DNA from: Roseimicrobium gellanilyticum | GTDB taxonomy: Bacteria; Verrucomicrobiota; Verrucomicrobiia; Verrucomicrobiales; Verrucomicrobiaceae | Direction: 5' to 3' | Length of the DNA stretch: 64,000 bases | NCBI RefSeq assembly: GCF_003315205.1 | Contig: NZ_QNRR01000004.1 | Coordinates: 124,001 to 188,000, forward strand | Shown: in pieces, positions 1-7,657 of the stretch | Position numbering within the stretch: the first letter of the stretch is position 1 | Layout: the number at the start of each line of letters is the position of its first letter | Made by a program: the position numbers and the translations under genes | Notes under the pieces: model-generated | What the model was told of the DNA's origin: nothing | What the model saw: only the letters and a program-made list of their open reading frames with translations | Database searches by the model: none

Positions 1-1
1 C

Positions 2-637
2 GGCGGCGGCCCGGCTGGGTTCCTGGCCGGAGGCGTCAGGGTCATCTCGATCGTCGGCTTCGAAGTCGACTCCGCAGTCGCCGCGGAAAAGCAGATTCAC
101 GGTTTTTCCGACGCATTTACAAAGGTGCTGACGGAATTGGCGAATTCATCCATCTCCTCGCTTGAGGGTGACACGGACGGCGTAAACTTTCTTGGCGTTG
201 TGGAGAAGTTCGTGGAGACGGCCGCAGGAGGTCCCGGGGTCGTAGGTGCTGCGTCCCTACTGGCTACGGGACACTACATGATGGCGGCCATGGCTGCCGC
301 GATCGTCGCCAGCGCTGCCTCCCTTTGGGCAGTGTGGGCGCCCGCAGACCTGATCGCGCTGGATATCTTCGCTCTCAACGCCAGGGAATGCTGGGACAGA
401 ACTGATGCTGACAAGCCTCTACCGCCCGATATGGCCCGTCAGTTCCGCAATGAGTTCGACGATACCGACGTGCTCGTGACGGTGCTTGAACGGCAGCTAC
501 CGAAGACCCCACAGAGCGAGAGTATTGGGCCAGTAGCGATATGGAAGCATGAGGTCCAATACAGAACCCAGCACGACGGCGACGAATTCTCCAATTATCT
601 CCTGCGGTTCAAGCTCACGCGCCGCGTGATTGTGTAG
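2..637 (+). CDS. Hypothetical membrane-associated protein, 5'-truncated
   Basis: The frame is open from the first bases of the window and the true start lies outside it. About 211 residues are visible. There is an Ala/Gly-rich hydrophobic stretch (around HYMMAAMAAAIVASAASLW) that could span a membrane once, followed by a soluble acidic C-terminal region ending in FKLTRRVIV. An internal GTG at 125 could act as a start, but the sequence upstream in the same frame reads like protein, so a truncated longer gene is more likely. I recognise no family. Confidence 0.55.
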   Translation, partial: GGGPAGFLAGGVRVISIVGFEVDSAVAAEKQIHGFSDAFTKVLTELANSSISSLEGDTDGVNFLGVVEKFVETAAGGPGVVGAASLLATGHYMMAAMAAAIVASAASLWAVWAPADLIALDIFALNARECWDRTDADKPLPPDMARQFRNEFDDTDVLVTVLERQLPKTPQSESIGPVAIWKHEVQYRTQHDGDEFSNYLLRFKLTRRVIV

Positions 638-701
638 CACGAGCATTGAGGCAAGCCGATCCGAAGTCCACGAATGCCACGGATACATCCGTGTTCGTGG
701 A

Positions 702-1046
702 CTATTTGCCGGGACGCACCAGCGTCGGAAACTGCGGCTGCACCGGCACAAAGCGCAATCCTGGATCACGTTGCGGCATCTTTGCCTTTGGTGACGCAGA
801 CGGAGTCTTCGTCGGCATGGGGAACTGGGAGGCGTACGGCGAATGCACCCAGCCGGAGAGACGGACACCTCCGGGAGTGACTGCGTGATAGGTGCCTGGA
901 GGAAGTATGGCGGCGCTCGTACCCTGGGGCGTGGTGGGAACGGGAGTCACGTATGCATCCACCGGCTCAGCGGCCATGCTGGCTCTGATGGAAATCACGA
1001 CAGCCGTCATGAAAACGGCGAGGCCAATGAAGGAAACGAGCTTCAT
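702..1046 (-). CDS. Small secreted proline-rich hypothetical protein
   Basis: 114 residues. The N-terminus (MKLVSFIGLAVFMTAVVIS, then AEP) is a signal peptide with probable cleavage near ASMA|AEP. The mature part is rich in Pro, Thr and Val without a recognised domain. A purine-rich Shine-Dalgarno (AAGGA) lies about 7 bases before the ATG, unusually clear for this window. The same bases form one arm of a strong hairpin (1051-1091), which may control translation. It follows the esterase gene on the same strand with a 66-bp gap. Function unknown; exported location is inferred from the signal peptide only. Confidence 0.6.
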   Translation of the reverse strand: MKLVSFIGLAVFMTAVVISIRASMAAEPVDAYVTPVPTTPQGTSAAILPPGTYHAVTPGGVRLSGWVHSPYASQFPMPTKTPSASPKAKMPQRDPGLRFVPVQPQFPTLVRPGK

Positions 1047-1050
1047 GACA

Positions 1051-1091
1051 GTCCTTTCTTTGGTGAAGATGATCCTACCAAAAGAAAGGAC
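1051..1091 (-). promoter_or_regulatory. Hairpin covering the ribosome binding site of the 702-1046 gene
   Basis: An inverted repeat pairs 1051-1063 with 1078-1091 (12-13 pairs with one bulged base, 14-base loop). The arm nearest the start codon contains the AAGGA ribosome-binding sequence. No U-tract follows, so it is not a typical intrinsic terminator. It could mask the ribosome site or protect the transcript of the upstream esterase gene. Confidence 0.5.
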
Positions 1092-1112
1092 GTCTGACGA
1101 TGCTTTTCCTTG

Positions 1113-2012
1113 TTACTTTTGCGTAGATTCTTTCTCACCCATCCAGCCCATGCTGGTCATCCACTCGCCCACGCGCACGAGCCACTGGTCCACGGGTTCG
1201 TTCTTGGTCTTCATGCCGAAGCCGTGGCCGCCCTTGGTGTAGATGTGGAGTTCGGCGGGGAGGTCGAGCTTCTTGTACTCGAGGTAGAGCAGGGCGCTGG
1301 CGCTGGCGCTGGTAGCGCCCTTGTCATCGTGGGCGTGAATCAGGCACATGGGAGGGGACTTCTTGGTGACGGCGATCTCGGGGAGGAGCTTGAAGGTTTC
1401 CTCCTTGGTCACGAGGTAGGCCGGATACACGGGGATGGAAAAATTCGGGGTGACATCTTCTTTGTCCAGCGCGGGGTCCTGCGTGTAGGTGCGTTCGTTG
1501 GGATGCAGGGTGGTCATCACGGTGAGGTGGCCGCCCGCGGAGAAGCCGAGGATGCCGATGCGCTCAGGGTTGATGCTCCACTCGGCGGCACGATGGCGGA
1601 TGATGCCCATGGCGCGTTGCGCGTCCTGCAGGGGGTATTTGCTGGGATCCTGCGGGTCACGGCGCGGCACGCGATACTTCAGCAGGATGGCGGTGACGCC
1701 TTTCTTCACGAAGAAATCGCACACCATGGTGCCTTCATGCTCGCTGGCGAGGATGTTGTAGCCACCGCCAGGACATACCAGGACGGCCGTGCCATTTGGC
1801 TTCTCCGGACGGTAGACGGTGATGGTGGGATCTGACACATGGCTGGTGCGCTCGATGCCGTCCTGCTTCTTCTCGGACTTTTCAGGTTCGGCCTTGAATC
1901 CGGCAGGTTCTTCTGCGCCCTTGGGCCACAGTTTCACGATGATGGGATCAGCGGCGTGAGCGGAGACCACGGAGGCCAGCGCAAAGGCGAGGAGTGAGGA
2001 GGTGAATTTCAT
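1113..2012 (-). CDS. Secreted alpha/beta-hydrolase, esterase/acetyl-xylan-esterase-like
   Basis: 299 residues from an ATG at 2012. An upstream in-frame start exists, but this ATG gives a proper signal peptide (MKFTSSLLAFALASVVSAHA). The fold shows an oxyanion loop (CPGGGY, residue about 80), a nucleophile elbow GFSAG with Ser158, an acidic residue in HAHDD and a histidine in KGGHGFGM. This is the BD-FAE/xylan-esterase type of family, which removes acyl groups from plant polysaccharides; the exact substrate is not shown. The next gene upstream (2117-3010) is a paralogue with the same architecture and strand, indicating tandem duplication. Action in the periplasm or outside the cell is inferred. 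Confidence 0.85.
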   Translation of the reverse strand: MKFTSSLLAFALASVVSAHAADPIIVKLWPKGAEEPAGFKAEPEKSEKKQDGIERTSHVSDPTITVYRPEKPNGTAVLVCPGGGYNILASEHEGTMVCDFFVKKGVTAILLKYRVPRRDPQDPSKYPLQDAQRAMGIIRHRAAEWSINPERIGILGFSAGGHLTVMTTLHPNERTYTQDPALDKEDVTPNFSIPVYPAYLVTKEETFKLLPEIAVTKKSPPMCLIHAHDDKGATSASASALLYLEYKKLDLPAELHIYTKGGHGFGMKTKNEPVDQWLVRVGEWMTSMGWMGEKESTQK

Positions 2013-2116
2013 GATGGGTGAAGGAGGCGGGAAGAGGAGTGGTGGAGTGGTGGAGTGGTGATCTTTAAAAGGAAATGGAAGGCGGATGCACGCAGTTTTG
2101 ATGATGGGGTTTTCCA

Positions 2117-3010
2117 TCAATGGGATTGTAGCCATCCCATGCTGCGCATCCAGTCGGCGCAGCGTCGCGGCCAGTCATTGATGGGATTGCCCGCAGCGCG
2201 CATGCCGAAGCCGTGGCCGCCCTTGGTGCAGATGTGAATCTCCGCAGGCAGGTTCTGCTTCTTGTACTCCAGGTAGAGCATGGTGGTCTCGATGGGATTG
2301 GCCTTGTCATCGTGTGCGACGAGGAAGAAGGCGGGCGGTGCATCTGCGGGCACGCTGAAGCCGGGGCGGAACTTGGTCTTGTCCTGCTTGTCAAGGAAGC
2401 CGCCTCCGTAGATGAAGACGAGGAAGTCGGGACCGCGTGCATCATCGAGCTCGGGAGATTGCGGGTAGGTACGAGTGCCGCGATCCCAAGCGGCGTGACC
2501 GGCGAGATTCGCTCCGGCGGAGAAGCCGAGGAGTCCCACGCGCTTGGGGTCCAGTCCCCACTCGGTGGCGTGCTTGCGCACCAGGCCGATGGCGCGTTGC
2601 GCGTCCTGCACGGGCAGGGTAAAGTGCTCGGTGTCGTCACGCGTGGGTGTGCGGTACTTCAGCAGCACCCCTGTGACGCCGATGCGGTTGAGCCACTCGC
2701 ACACCTGGGTGCCTTCGAAGGAGTAGGAGAGGAACATGAACCCGCCACCGGGTGCGACCACCACGGAGGCGCCATTGGGTTTCTCCGGTCGATACACCGT
2801 GATGGTGGGATCGCTGATGTCTGTGAGGCGTGTGGGTGTGGCACCGCCGTAGGATTGGATGAGCTTTGCTGTGGCTTCGGATTTCACCGGCATGGGTGAG
2901 GGTGTGCCACTCGGCCAGAGCTTCAGGGTGATGGGCTCGGGCGGAGCCGCGCTCAAGGTGATGCTGATGCTCAGAGAGAGAAGGCCGAGGAGGGCCAAGG
3001 GGAACTTCAT
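2117..3010 (-). CDS. Secreted alpha/beta-hydrolase, paralogue of the 1113-2012 gene
   Basis: 297 residues from the ATG at 3010, chosen because it begins a signal peptide (MKFPLALLGLLSLSISITLS, then AAPPEP). The nucleophile elbow GFSAG carries Ser164, the oxyanion loop is APGGGF, and the catalytic acid and histidine lie in AHDDK and KGGHGFGM. It shares long segments with its neighbour (DPTITVYRPEKPNG; GFSAG; LPAEIH/LHI.TKGGHGFGM), so one arose by duplication. The 104-bp gap and shared strand suggest co-transcription. Probably deacetylates or deesterifies polysaccharides or small esters. Confidence 0.85.
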   Translation of the reverse strand: MKFPLALLGLLSLSISITLSAAPPEPITLKLWPSGTPSPMPVKSEATAKLIQSYGGATPTRLTDISDPTITVYRPEKPNGASVVVAPGGGFMFLSYSFEGTQVCEWLNRIGVTGVLLKYRTPTRDDTEHFTLPVQDAQRAIGLVRKHATEWGLDPKRVGLLGFSAGANLAGHAAWDRGTRTYPQSPELDDARGPDFLVFIYGGGFLDKQDKTKFRPGFSVPADAPPAFFLVAHDDKANPIETTMLYLEYKKQNLPAEIHICTKGGHGFGMRAAGNPINDWPRRCADWMRSMGWLQSH

Positions 3011-3168
3011 GGGTGAAGTAATGCGGAGTGGAAGAGGGGATTCTTCAGGGGAATTTTGGGGAGGGGGAGATTTTTCCGCGAAGCGGAGCGTGTTCGGAGA
3101 TGGGATGGAGAGCTGCTGGCACATCGAACCATGAACGCTGGTTCGCTTTCATCTGGCATCTCGAAGGG

Positions 3169-3238
3169 GCGCTTTGCGTCGTGGAGTGCGGTGGCAAGAT
3201 CCCGCCCCTGCGGGACGCGACACCGCTTTGAACGGAGG
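3169..3238 (+). repeat. Dispersed hairpin repeat, family A, copy 1
   Basis: About 70 bp starting GCGCTTTGCGTCGTGGAG and ending CACCGCTTTGAACGGAGG. GCGGTG pairs with CACCGC, enclosing an apical hairpin TCCCGC-CCCT-GCGGGA. Other copies: 3333-3400 (opposite strand), 38441-38508, 38775-38832 (opposite strand). The apical stem differs between copies but stays paired. Confidence 0.75.
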
Positions 3239-3332
3239 ATTTCCGCCTTCACAAGCGCATCCTGTTAACAACGGCCGTCAATCGGCACATGTTCGATGTT
3301 GGAAAGCGGTGCGCGGTGCTCACAGCGCATGG

Positions 3333-3400
3333 CTCCGTTCAGAGCGGTGTCGCGGCCTCAAGGGAGGCCTATGCCACCGCACTCCACGACGCAAAGCGAC
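3333..3400 (-). repeat. Dispersed hairpin repeat, family A, copy 2
   Basis: Inverted relative to copy 1, about 95 bp away. On the minus strand the apical hairpin is GGCCTC-CCTT-GAGGCC instead of the stem in copy 1. The 3011-3439 intergenic region holds little else recognisable. Confidence 0.75.
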
Positions 3401-3439
3401 CTGGCGCGTTGAGTCGATATGCGGTGCCGCTTTTCCTGT

Positions 3440-3805
3440 TCACCCAGCTTCGGTCACCCGTTCGTACAAGCTGCAATGGCCGTGTGCTGGTCTGAGCGTC
3501 ATCAGGTCGCCGGACAGTTCGAGGTCACAACGGGAGAATACGCGGCCGGTTTGCGAGGACAGCAGCAGCTGGCCTGAATCGTCGATGCGCCAGTGAGCCT
3601 GTGTCTGATACACCCTGTTGTACCTGCACTCGACGGACCACAGCGCCTCGCCGGATGACAGGAGCGAAAGTTCATCGGCACTTGAGTCATGGGATGGAAT
3701 CTCCGTGAGCCAGAGTTTCCAGCGGCCGTGGCATGCTTCGTTTTTCACCTGCATGGCTGGGAGTACTCTGGCTGACAAATCGGTGATGGCAATCCTGTCC
3801 TGCAC
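3440..3805 (-). CDS. Hypothetical protein
   Basis: 121 residues, or 104 if the ATG at 3754 is used. Trp- and Tyr-rich with alternating polar and hydrophobic stretches (GRWKLWLTE; AHWRIDDSGQLLL; LELSGDLMTLRP), which suggests a small beta-sheet protein. No signal peptide with the longer start. It is transcribed away from the VanX-like gene (71 bp apart), so the short gap probably carries both promoters. The coding call rests on protein-like composition only. Confidence 0.45.
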   Translation of the reverse strand: MQDRIAITDLSARVLPAMQVKNEACHGRWKLWLTEIPSHDSSADELSLLSSGEALWSVECRYNRVYQTQAHWRIDDSGQLLLSSQTGRVFSRCDLELSGDLMTLRPAHGHCSLYERVTEAG

Positions 3806-3876
3806 TTCCGGATCGTTGCTTGCGCCCCGGGGTGCTCAAAGAATTTGAGCCCTGCGCGCCTGCCTGCTAGGGGGGG

Positions 3877-4824
3877 ATGATGCCACGTTTTATCCCCCAA
3901 GGTCTGCGCTCCTTCTGTCGTACTGCCGTGCCGCTGGTGCTCCTCGCGCTCGTCTCCTGTGCGGGCAGCAGTACGTATACGGAGAGCAAGACGCAGACAC
4001 TGGCGCTGGCGCGGAGCCGGGGACTGGTGGAGGTCACGAGCGTGGTCCCCGGCATCAAGTATGATCTGCTGTACCGCAAGGCGAACAACATCACACGCCA
4101 GCGGGTGTATCCGGAAGACATGCCGTGCCTGTTGCACCACACCACGGCGGCGAAGCTGCGCGTGGCGCAGGAGATTCTGCAGCGGCAGGGATATGGATTG
4201 AAGGTCTGGGATGCCTGGCGTCCGCCGGAGTCGCACACGGTCCTGCATGATCATGGCGGGTACACGGGCATGTTCACCCCGCCGGAGTACATGTGGTCGC
4301 GTCACTGCTCCGGCACGGCGGTGGATGTCACGCTGGTGGATGCGGGCGGTCGCGAGTTGGCGATGCCCACGGGGTTCGATGAAGGCGGACCTGACAGCTA
4401 CTACACCGCCAGCAATGTTTCGGCTGAGAAGCGCGAGCGGCGCGCCATTCTGCAGATGGCCATGACCTCTGCGGGCTTCAGCATTCTGAATACGGAGTGG
4501 TGGCACTTCGACGACGCCACGTATGACTCACGCGGGACACTGCCCGTGCCACCCGTGGTGTACGCGAAGGCCATTGGCCTGAATCTTCCCAAGGTGAGGC
4601 CTCCCAAGGTGAAACGGCAGTACGTGTATCCCGACGGCAGCACGACGACCACGACCTCCGCCACGGTGCCGCTGCCACCCAATCTCGGAGGCACCAGTTA
4701 CCTGCCGGGGGCAGATTCGGGAAGTGGAGTGACGCCGACGTCTGAGCCGGCGGCGGTCAAGAAGACGCCACCTCCACCGGTGATGCTGCCTACAGTGCCT
4801 TCGATTGCGCCGGGGGTACAGTAA
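3877..4824 (+). CDS. D-alanyl-D-alanine dipeptidase (VanX/M15D family) lipoprotein
   Basis: 315 residues. The N-terminus is a lipoprotein signal with lipobox LVSC (Cys28). The M15 zinc site is complete: SRHCSGTAVD gives His143 and Asp150, and TEWWHF gives the catalytic Glu207 and zinc ligand His210. WRPPESH matches the conserved WRP segment. The family cleaves D-Ala-D-Ala dipeptide, and lipid anchoring suggests peptidoglycan-fragment recycling at the envelope rather than vancomycin resistance; no vanH/vanA partners are present. The C-terminal ~90 residues are Pro/Thr-rich low complexity. The stop codon lies inside the first unit of a heptanucleotide array, so array slippage could alter what follows but not the stop itself. 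Confidence 0.9.
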   Translation: MMPRFIPQGLRSFCRTAVPLVLLALVSCAGSSTYTESKTQTLALARSRGLVEVTSVVPGIKYDLLYRKANNITRQRVYPEDMPCLLHHTTAAKLRVAQEILQRQGYGLKVWDAWRPPESHTVLHDHGGYTGMFTPPEYMWSRHCSGTAVDVTLVDAGGRELAMPTGFDEGGPDSYYTASNVSAEKRERRAILQMAMTSAGFSILNTEWWHFDDATYDSRGTLPVPPVVYAKAIGLNLPKVRPPKVKRQYVYPDGSTTTTTSATVPLPPNLGGTSYLPGADSGSGVTPTSEPAAVKKTPPPPVMLPTVPSIAPGVQ

Positions 4825-4874
4825 GCAGTAAGCAGTAAGCAGTAAGCAGTAAGCAGTAAGCAGTAAGCAGTAAG
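4819..4874. repeat. Heptanucleotide array (CAGTAAG)8
   Basis: Eight perfect 7-bp units with no spacers, starting in the last codons of the VanX-like gene. Copy number is likely to vary by slippage. Confidence 0.95.
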
Positions 4875-4901
4875 ACGGTGGGTGTGGTGGCGTGCGTGGG
4901 A

Positions 4902-4945
4902 TTCAACACAGAGACACAGAGACGCAGAGGAACTTCGGAGGCTGA
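4902..4945 (+). repeat. Dispersed repeat, family C, copy 1
   Basis: Element of the form TTCAAC, then CAGAGACA-type octamers, then CAGAGGAACTTCGGAG and CTGAG. Related copies: 38351-38396, 38621-38666 (opposite strand), 51907-51961, 53331-53369 (opposite strand). Its CTGAG end runs directly into the next heptanucleotide array. Confidence 0.8.
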
Positions 4946-5074
4946 GAACTGAGAACTGAGAACTGAGAACTGAGAACTGAGAACTGAGAACTGACTACTG
5001 ACTACTGACTACTGACTACTGACTACTGACTACTGACTACTGACTACTGACTACTGACTACTGACTACTGACTA
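4942..5074. repeat. Composite heptanucleotide array (CTGAGAA)7(CTGACTA)12
   Basis: Seven CTGAGAA units are followed without loss of phase by twelve CTGACTA units, giving 19 heptamers of consensus CTGANNA. The 4825-5130 spacer between the VanX-like gene and cca consists almost entirely of such repeats. It has no CRISPR-type spacers. Confidence 0.95.
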
Positions 5075-5130
5075 CTTATCACCTCCGCTCCACTCGCCAT
5101 TGACCAAAATCAGCATGGAGTGAAACTTGC

Positions 5131-6471
5131 GTGCTCCACTCTGCTGATTCCTTCTTGTCCATGCGTAACGCCGCCGCCAATGTTGTGAGCACTCTGGTGA
5201 AGGCCGGTCACGAGGCCGTCTTCGCCGGAGGCTGCGTGCGTGACATGCTGCGTGGTGTGGACCCCAAGGACTACGACGTGGCCACCAGTGCGAGGCCGGC
5301 ACAGGTGCAGGCGCTCTTTCCGCACTCCATTCCGGTGGGAGCACACTTCGGCGTCATCATTGTGCGCAAGGGACCGCATCAGATTGAAGTGGCCACGTTC
5401 CGCCGGGACGGCACGTACACGGATGGGCGCAGGCCGGACTCGGTGGAGTTCACCAGCGCCGTGGAGGACGCGAAGCGGCGCGACTTCACGGTGAATGGCC
5501 TCTTCTACAATCCTCTCACGGAGGAGGTGCTGGACTATGTGGGGGGGCGCGCAGATCTGGAGCGCAAGCTGCTGCGGGCCATCGGAGATGCGCGGTCGCG
5601 TTTCCGTGAGGATCATCTGCGGCTGCTGCGCGCGGTGCGGTTCGCCACGGTGCTGGGCTATGAGATCGATGCGGATACATGGTCTGCCATGCGGGATCTG
5701 GCTCCCGAGGTGGCCTCGGTGAGTGCGGAGCGCATCCGTGAGGAACTGGTGAAAATCTTCCTCCACCCGAATCGTGTACGCGGCTTCGACCTTCTCGTGG
5801 ACAGTGGTCTGATGAAGGCGGTGCTGCCGGAAATCCTCGCGTTGCAAGGCTGTGAGCAGCCGCCGCAGTGGCATCCGGAGGGGGATGTCTTCAAGCACAC
5901 GCGCATCATGCTGGGGCTGCTCCCGGCGAAGGTGTCCCTGCCGCTGGTGCTCTCCGTATTGCTCCATGACATTGCCAAGCCCGCGACGTATGAAGTCGAT
6001 GAAACGGGACGCATCCGCTTCAACGGGCATGACAAGCAGGGCGCGGAGATGACAGAGGAGATCCTGCGGCGGCTGAAGTTCCCGAATGATGTGATCCATC
6101 CCACCGTGGAGGCTGTGGCGAATCACATGATGTTCAAGGACGTGCAGAAGATGCGCGTCAGCAAGCTGAAGCGGTTCATGGCGCGGCCCACGTACGAGGA
6201 CGAGATGGAGCTGCATCGCGTGGACTGCATGAGCAGCAACGGGCTCACGGAGAACTACGACTTCCTCCGTGCGAAGGAGGCTGAGTTCGCCGCAGAGCTG
6301 AGGCCCCTGGTGCCAGCCCCTCTCATCAATGGCCACGAGATCATGGCCATGGGCGTGCCTGCCGGTCCGCGGGTGGGGGAATTGCTGCGCATGGTGCAGG
6401 ATCTGCAACTGGAAGGCTCGCTGAAAACGGCGGAGGAAGCCCGGGAGTGGATTCGGGCAAAGACCTTGTAA
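5131..6471 (+). CDS. cca: CCA-adding tRNA nucleotidyltransferase / polyA polymerase family
   Basis: 446 residues from a GTG at 5131; an ATG at 5161 is an alternative and would still keep the whole fold. Class II nucleotidyltransferase signature: GGCVRD (33-38) and metal-binding DYD (47-49). The RNA-binding head follows (DFTVNGLFY; FREDHLRLLRAVRFA). A C-terminal HD domain is present (His279-Asp280 in LLHDIAKP), found in many bacterial members. It adds or repairs the 3' CCA of tRNAs in the cytoplasm. CCA-adding, A-adding and polyA-polymerase activities cannot be separated from motifs alone. Confidence 0.9.
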   Translation: MLHSADSFLSMRNAAANVVSTLVKAGHEAVFAGGCVRDMLRGVDPKDYDVATSARPAQVQALFPHSIPVGAHFGVIIVRKGPHQIEVATFRRDGTYTDGRRPDSVEFTSAVEDAKRRDFTVNGLFYNPLTEEVLDYVGGRADLERKLLRAIGDARSRFREDHLRLLRAVRFATVLGYEIDADTWSAMRDLAPEVASVSAERIREELVKIFLHPNRVRGFDLLVDSGLMKAVLPEILALQGCEQPPQWHPEGDVFKHTRIMLGLLPAKVSLPLVLSVLLHDIAKPATYEVDETGRIRFNGHDKQGAEMTEEILRRLKFPNDVIHPTVEAVANHMMFKDVQKMRVSKLKRFMARPTYEDEMELHRVDCMSSNGLTENYDFLRAKEAEFAAELRPLVPAPLINGHEIMAMGVPAGPRVGELLRMVQDLQLEGSLKTAEEAREWIRAKTL

Positions 6472-6561
6472 GACGGCCGGTCCATGTGACAGGATTGCCG
6501 CAAACTAAAGTTACTCATTCCTCTTGTAGACTATGGGAGAACCAGCCTAGGCTGTGGTTCC

Positions 6562-7356
6562 ATGAAACGAATCTTCTCTCTCATCACTCTGGCAGCGGTT
6601 GCTCTCGGCCTGACCTCCTGCTTCGAAGCCAAGTCCGTGGTCACCGTCAATAAGGACGGTTCGGCCACCGTCGAGGAAACCACGCTCCTGGGTGCACAGC
6701 TCAAGGCCATGCTCGGCGGAGCCGGTGCGAATGACCCTGGCAATCCTGCCGCTGGTCTGAAGGAAATGGTGCCGGACAAGGCCAAGGCCGAAGAGCGCGC
6801 CAAGGAACTCGGCGAAGGCGTGACTGTGAAGTCGCATGAGGAAGTCACCCTTCCTGATGGACGTGGTGGCGTGAAGGTCACCTACGCGGTGCCGGACATC
6901 AACAAACTCAAGTATTCGCCCCTGACCTCCAAGAATCCGGAGTCAAGCAAAGAGCCCCAGCGCCCGATGACTTTCAAGTTCGAAGGCGGCACGCTGACGG
7001 TCATCAGCCCCGATGACAAACCCAAGAATCCTGATGCTCCCAAGAAGCCCCAGATTCCCAAGGAGCAAATGGCAGCCCAGGTCGCGATGATGAAGCCCAT
7101 GGTGGCCGGCATGCGCATGACCGTGGAGCTCAAGGGTGCCAGCGGCATTGCCAGCTCCGATGCCACTCATGTGAATGGTGACACCGTGACCTTCTTCGAC
7201 GTGGAGTTCGACAAGCTGCTCGAGAAGCCCGAGGTGTTCGGCGAAATGATGGAGTCGGGAGACAACCTCACCCAGGCCGAAGTCGCCGAGAAGTTCAAGG
7301 GCGTGAACGGCATCAAGGTGGAAGGCAAGAAGACCTTCAAGGTGGTGCTGAAGTAA
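6562..7356 (+). CDS. Hypothetical lipoprotein
   Basis: 264 residues. Lipoprotein signal with lipobox LTSC (Cys20), then a Lys/Pro-rich protein with a beta-rich start (KSVVTVNKDGSATVEETTLL). That pattern is common in envelope proteins that begin with a 'V.V..DGS..V' strand. The middle (KPKNPDAPKKPQIPKEQ) is a likely flexible linker. An intrinsic terminator follows 38 bp after the stop, so it is probably monocistronic. No specific function can be named. Confidence 0.75.
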   Translation: MKRIFSLITLAAVALGLTSCFEAKSVVTVNKDGSATVEETTLLGAQLKAMLGGAGANDPGNPAAGLKEMVPDKAKAEERAKELGEGVTVKSHEEVTLPDGRGGVKVTYAVPDINKLKYSPLTSKNPESSKEPQRPMTFKFEGGTLTVISPDDKPKNPDAPKKPQIPKEQMAAQVAMMKPMVAGMRMTVELKGASGIASSDATHVNGDTVTFFDVEFDKLLEKPEVFGEMMESGDNLTQAEVAEKFKGVNGIKVEGKKTFKVVLK

Positions 7357-7393
7357 GCGGCAGTACGCCAGGCTCAATCATTCCAAATATAAA

Positions 7394-7427
7394 AGGCCGG
7401 GGCAGTGCTCCGGCCTCTTTTGTTTTT
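7394..7427 (+). terminator. Rho-independent terminator of the 6562-7356 gene
   Basis: Stem AGGCCGG/CCGGCCT (7394-7400 with 7410-7416), then a T-rich run to 7427. Confidence 0.85.
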
Positions 7428-7534
7428 GCCTGGAGGAAGTGCCGGCCATTTAACCCCCAAAGAGTCTGGTGGAACGTGGAATGTCCTGGGGCATGGCGAG
7501 CCAGTCGGAGGGGACACTCCCCATGAGCGCCGAC

Positions 7535-7653
7535 TAGGGCGGTTTAAACAAAGTCGTGGCCTTGGATCAGGGGTGACTTGCCGCACCGCTGGTCGCGGTT
7601 GGGGTGGCGCGCCCCAAGACGAAAATGGCTACACTGTAACTTAAACCGCTCTA
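7535..7653 (+). mobile_element. MITE-like element, copy 1
   Basis: About 119 bp bounded by TA, with terminal inverted repeats GGGCGGTTTAA...TTAAACCGCTC. There is no coding capacity. An almost identical copy lies in opposite orientation at 8931-9059. TA at both outer ends is what IS630/Tc1-mariner-type transposases duplicate. It occupies most of the 7357-7657 spacer downstream of the terminator. Confidence 0.7.
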
Positions 7654-7657
7654 GAGG

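Noticed and set aside
3877-4824. Vancomycin-resistance VanX
   Set aside because: The fold and zinc site match, but it is a lipoprotein and no vanH, vanA or vanRS genes are near. A housekeeping D-Ala-D-Ala dipeptidase is more likely.
4819-5074. CRISPR array
   Set aside because: Units are only 7 bp, directly abutting, with no spacers and no cas genes in the window.
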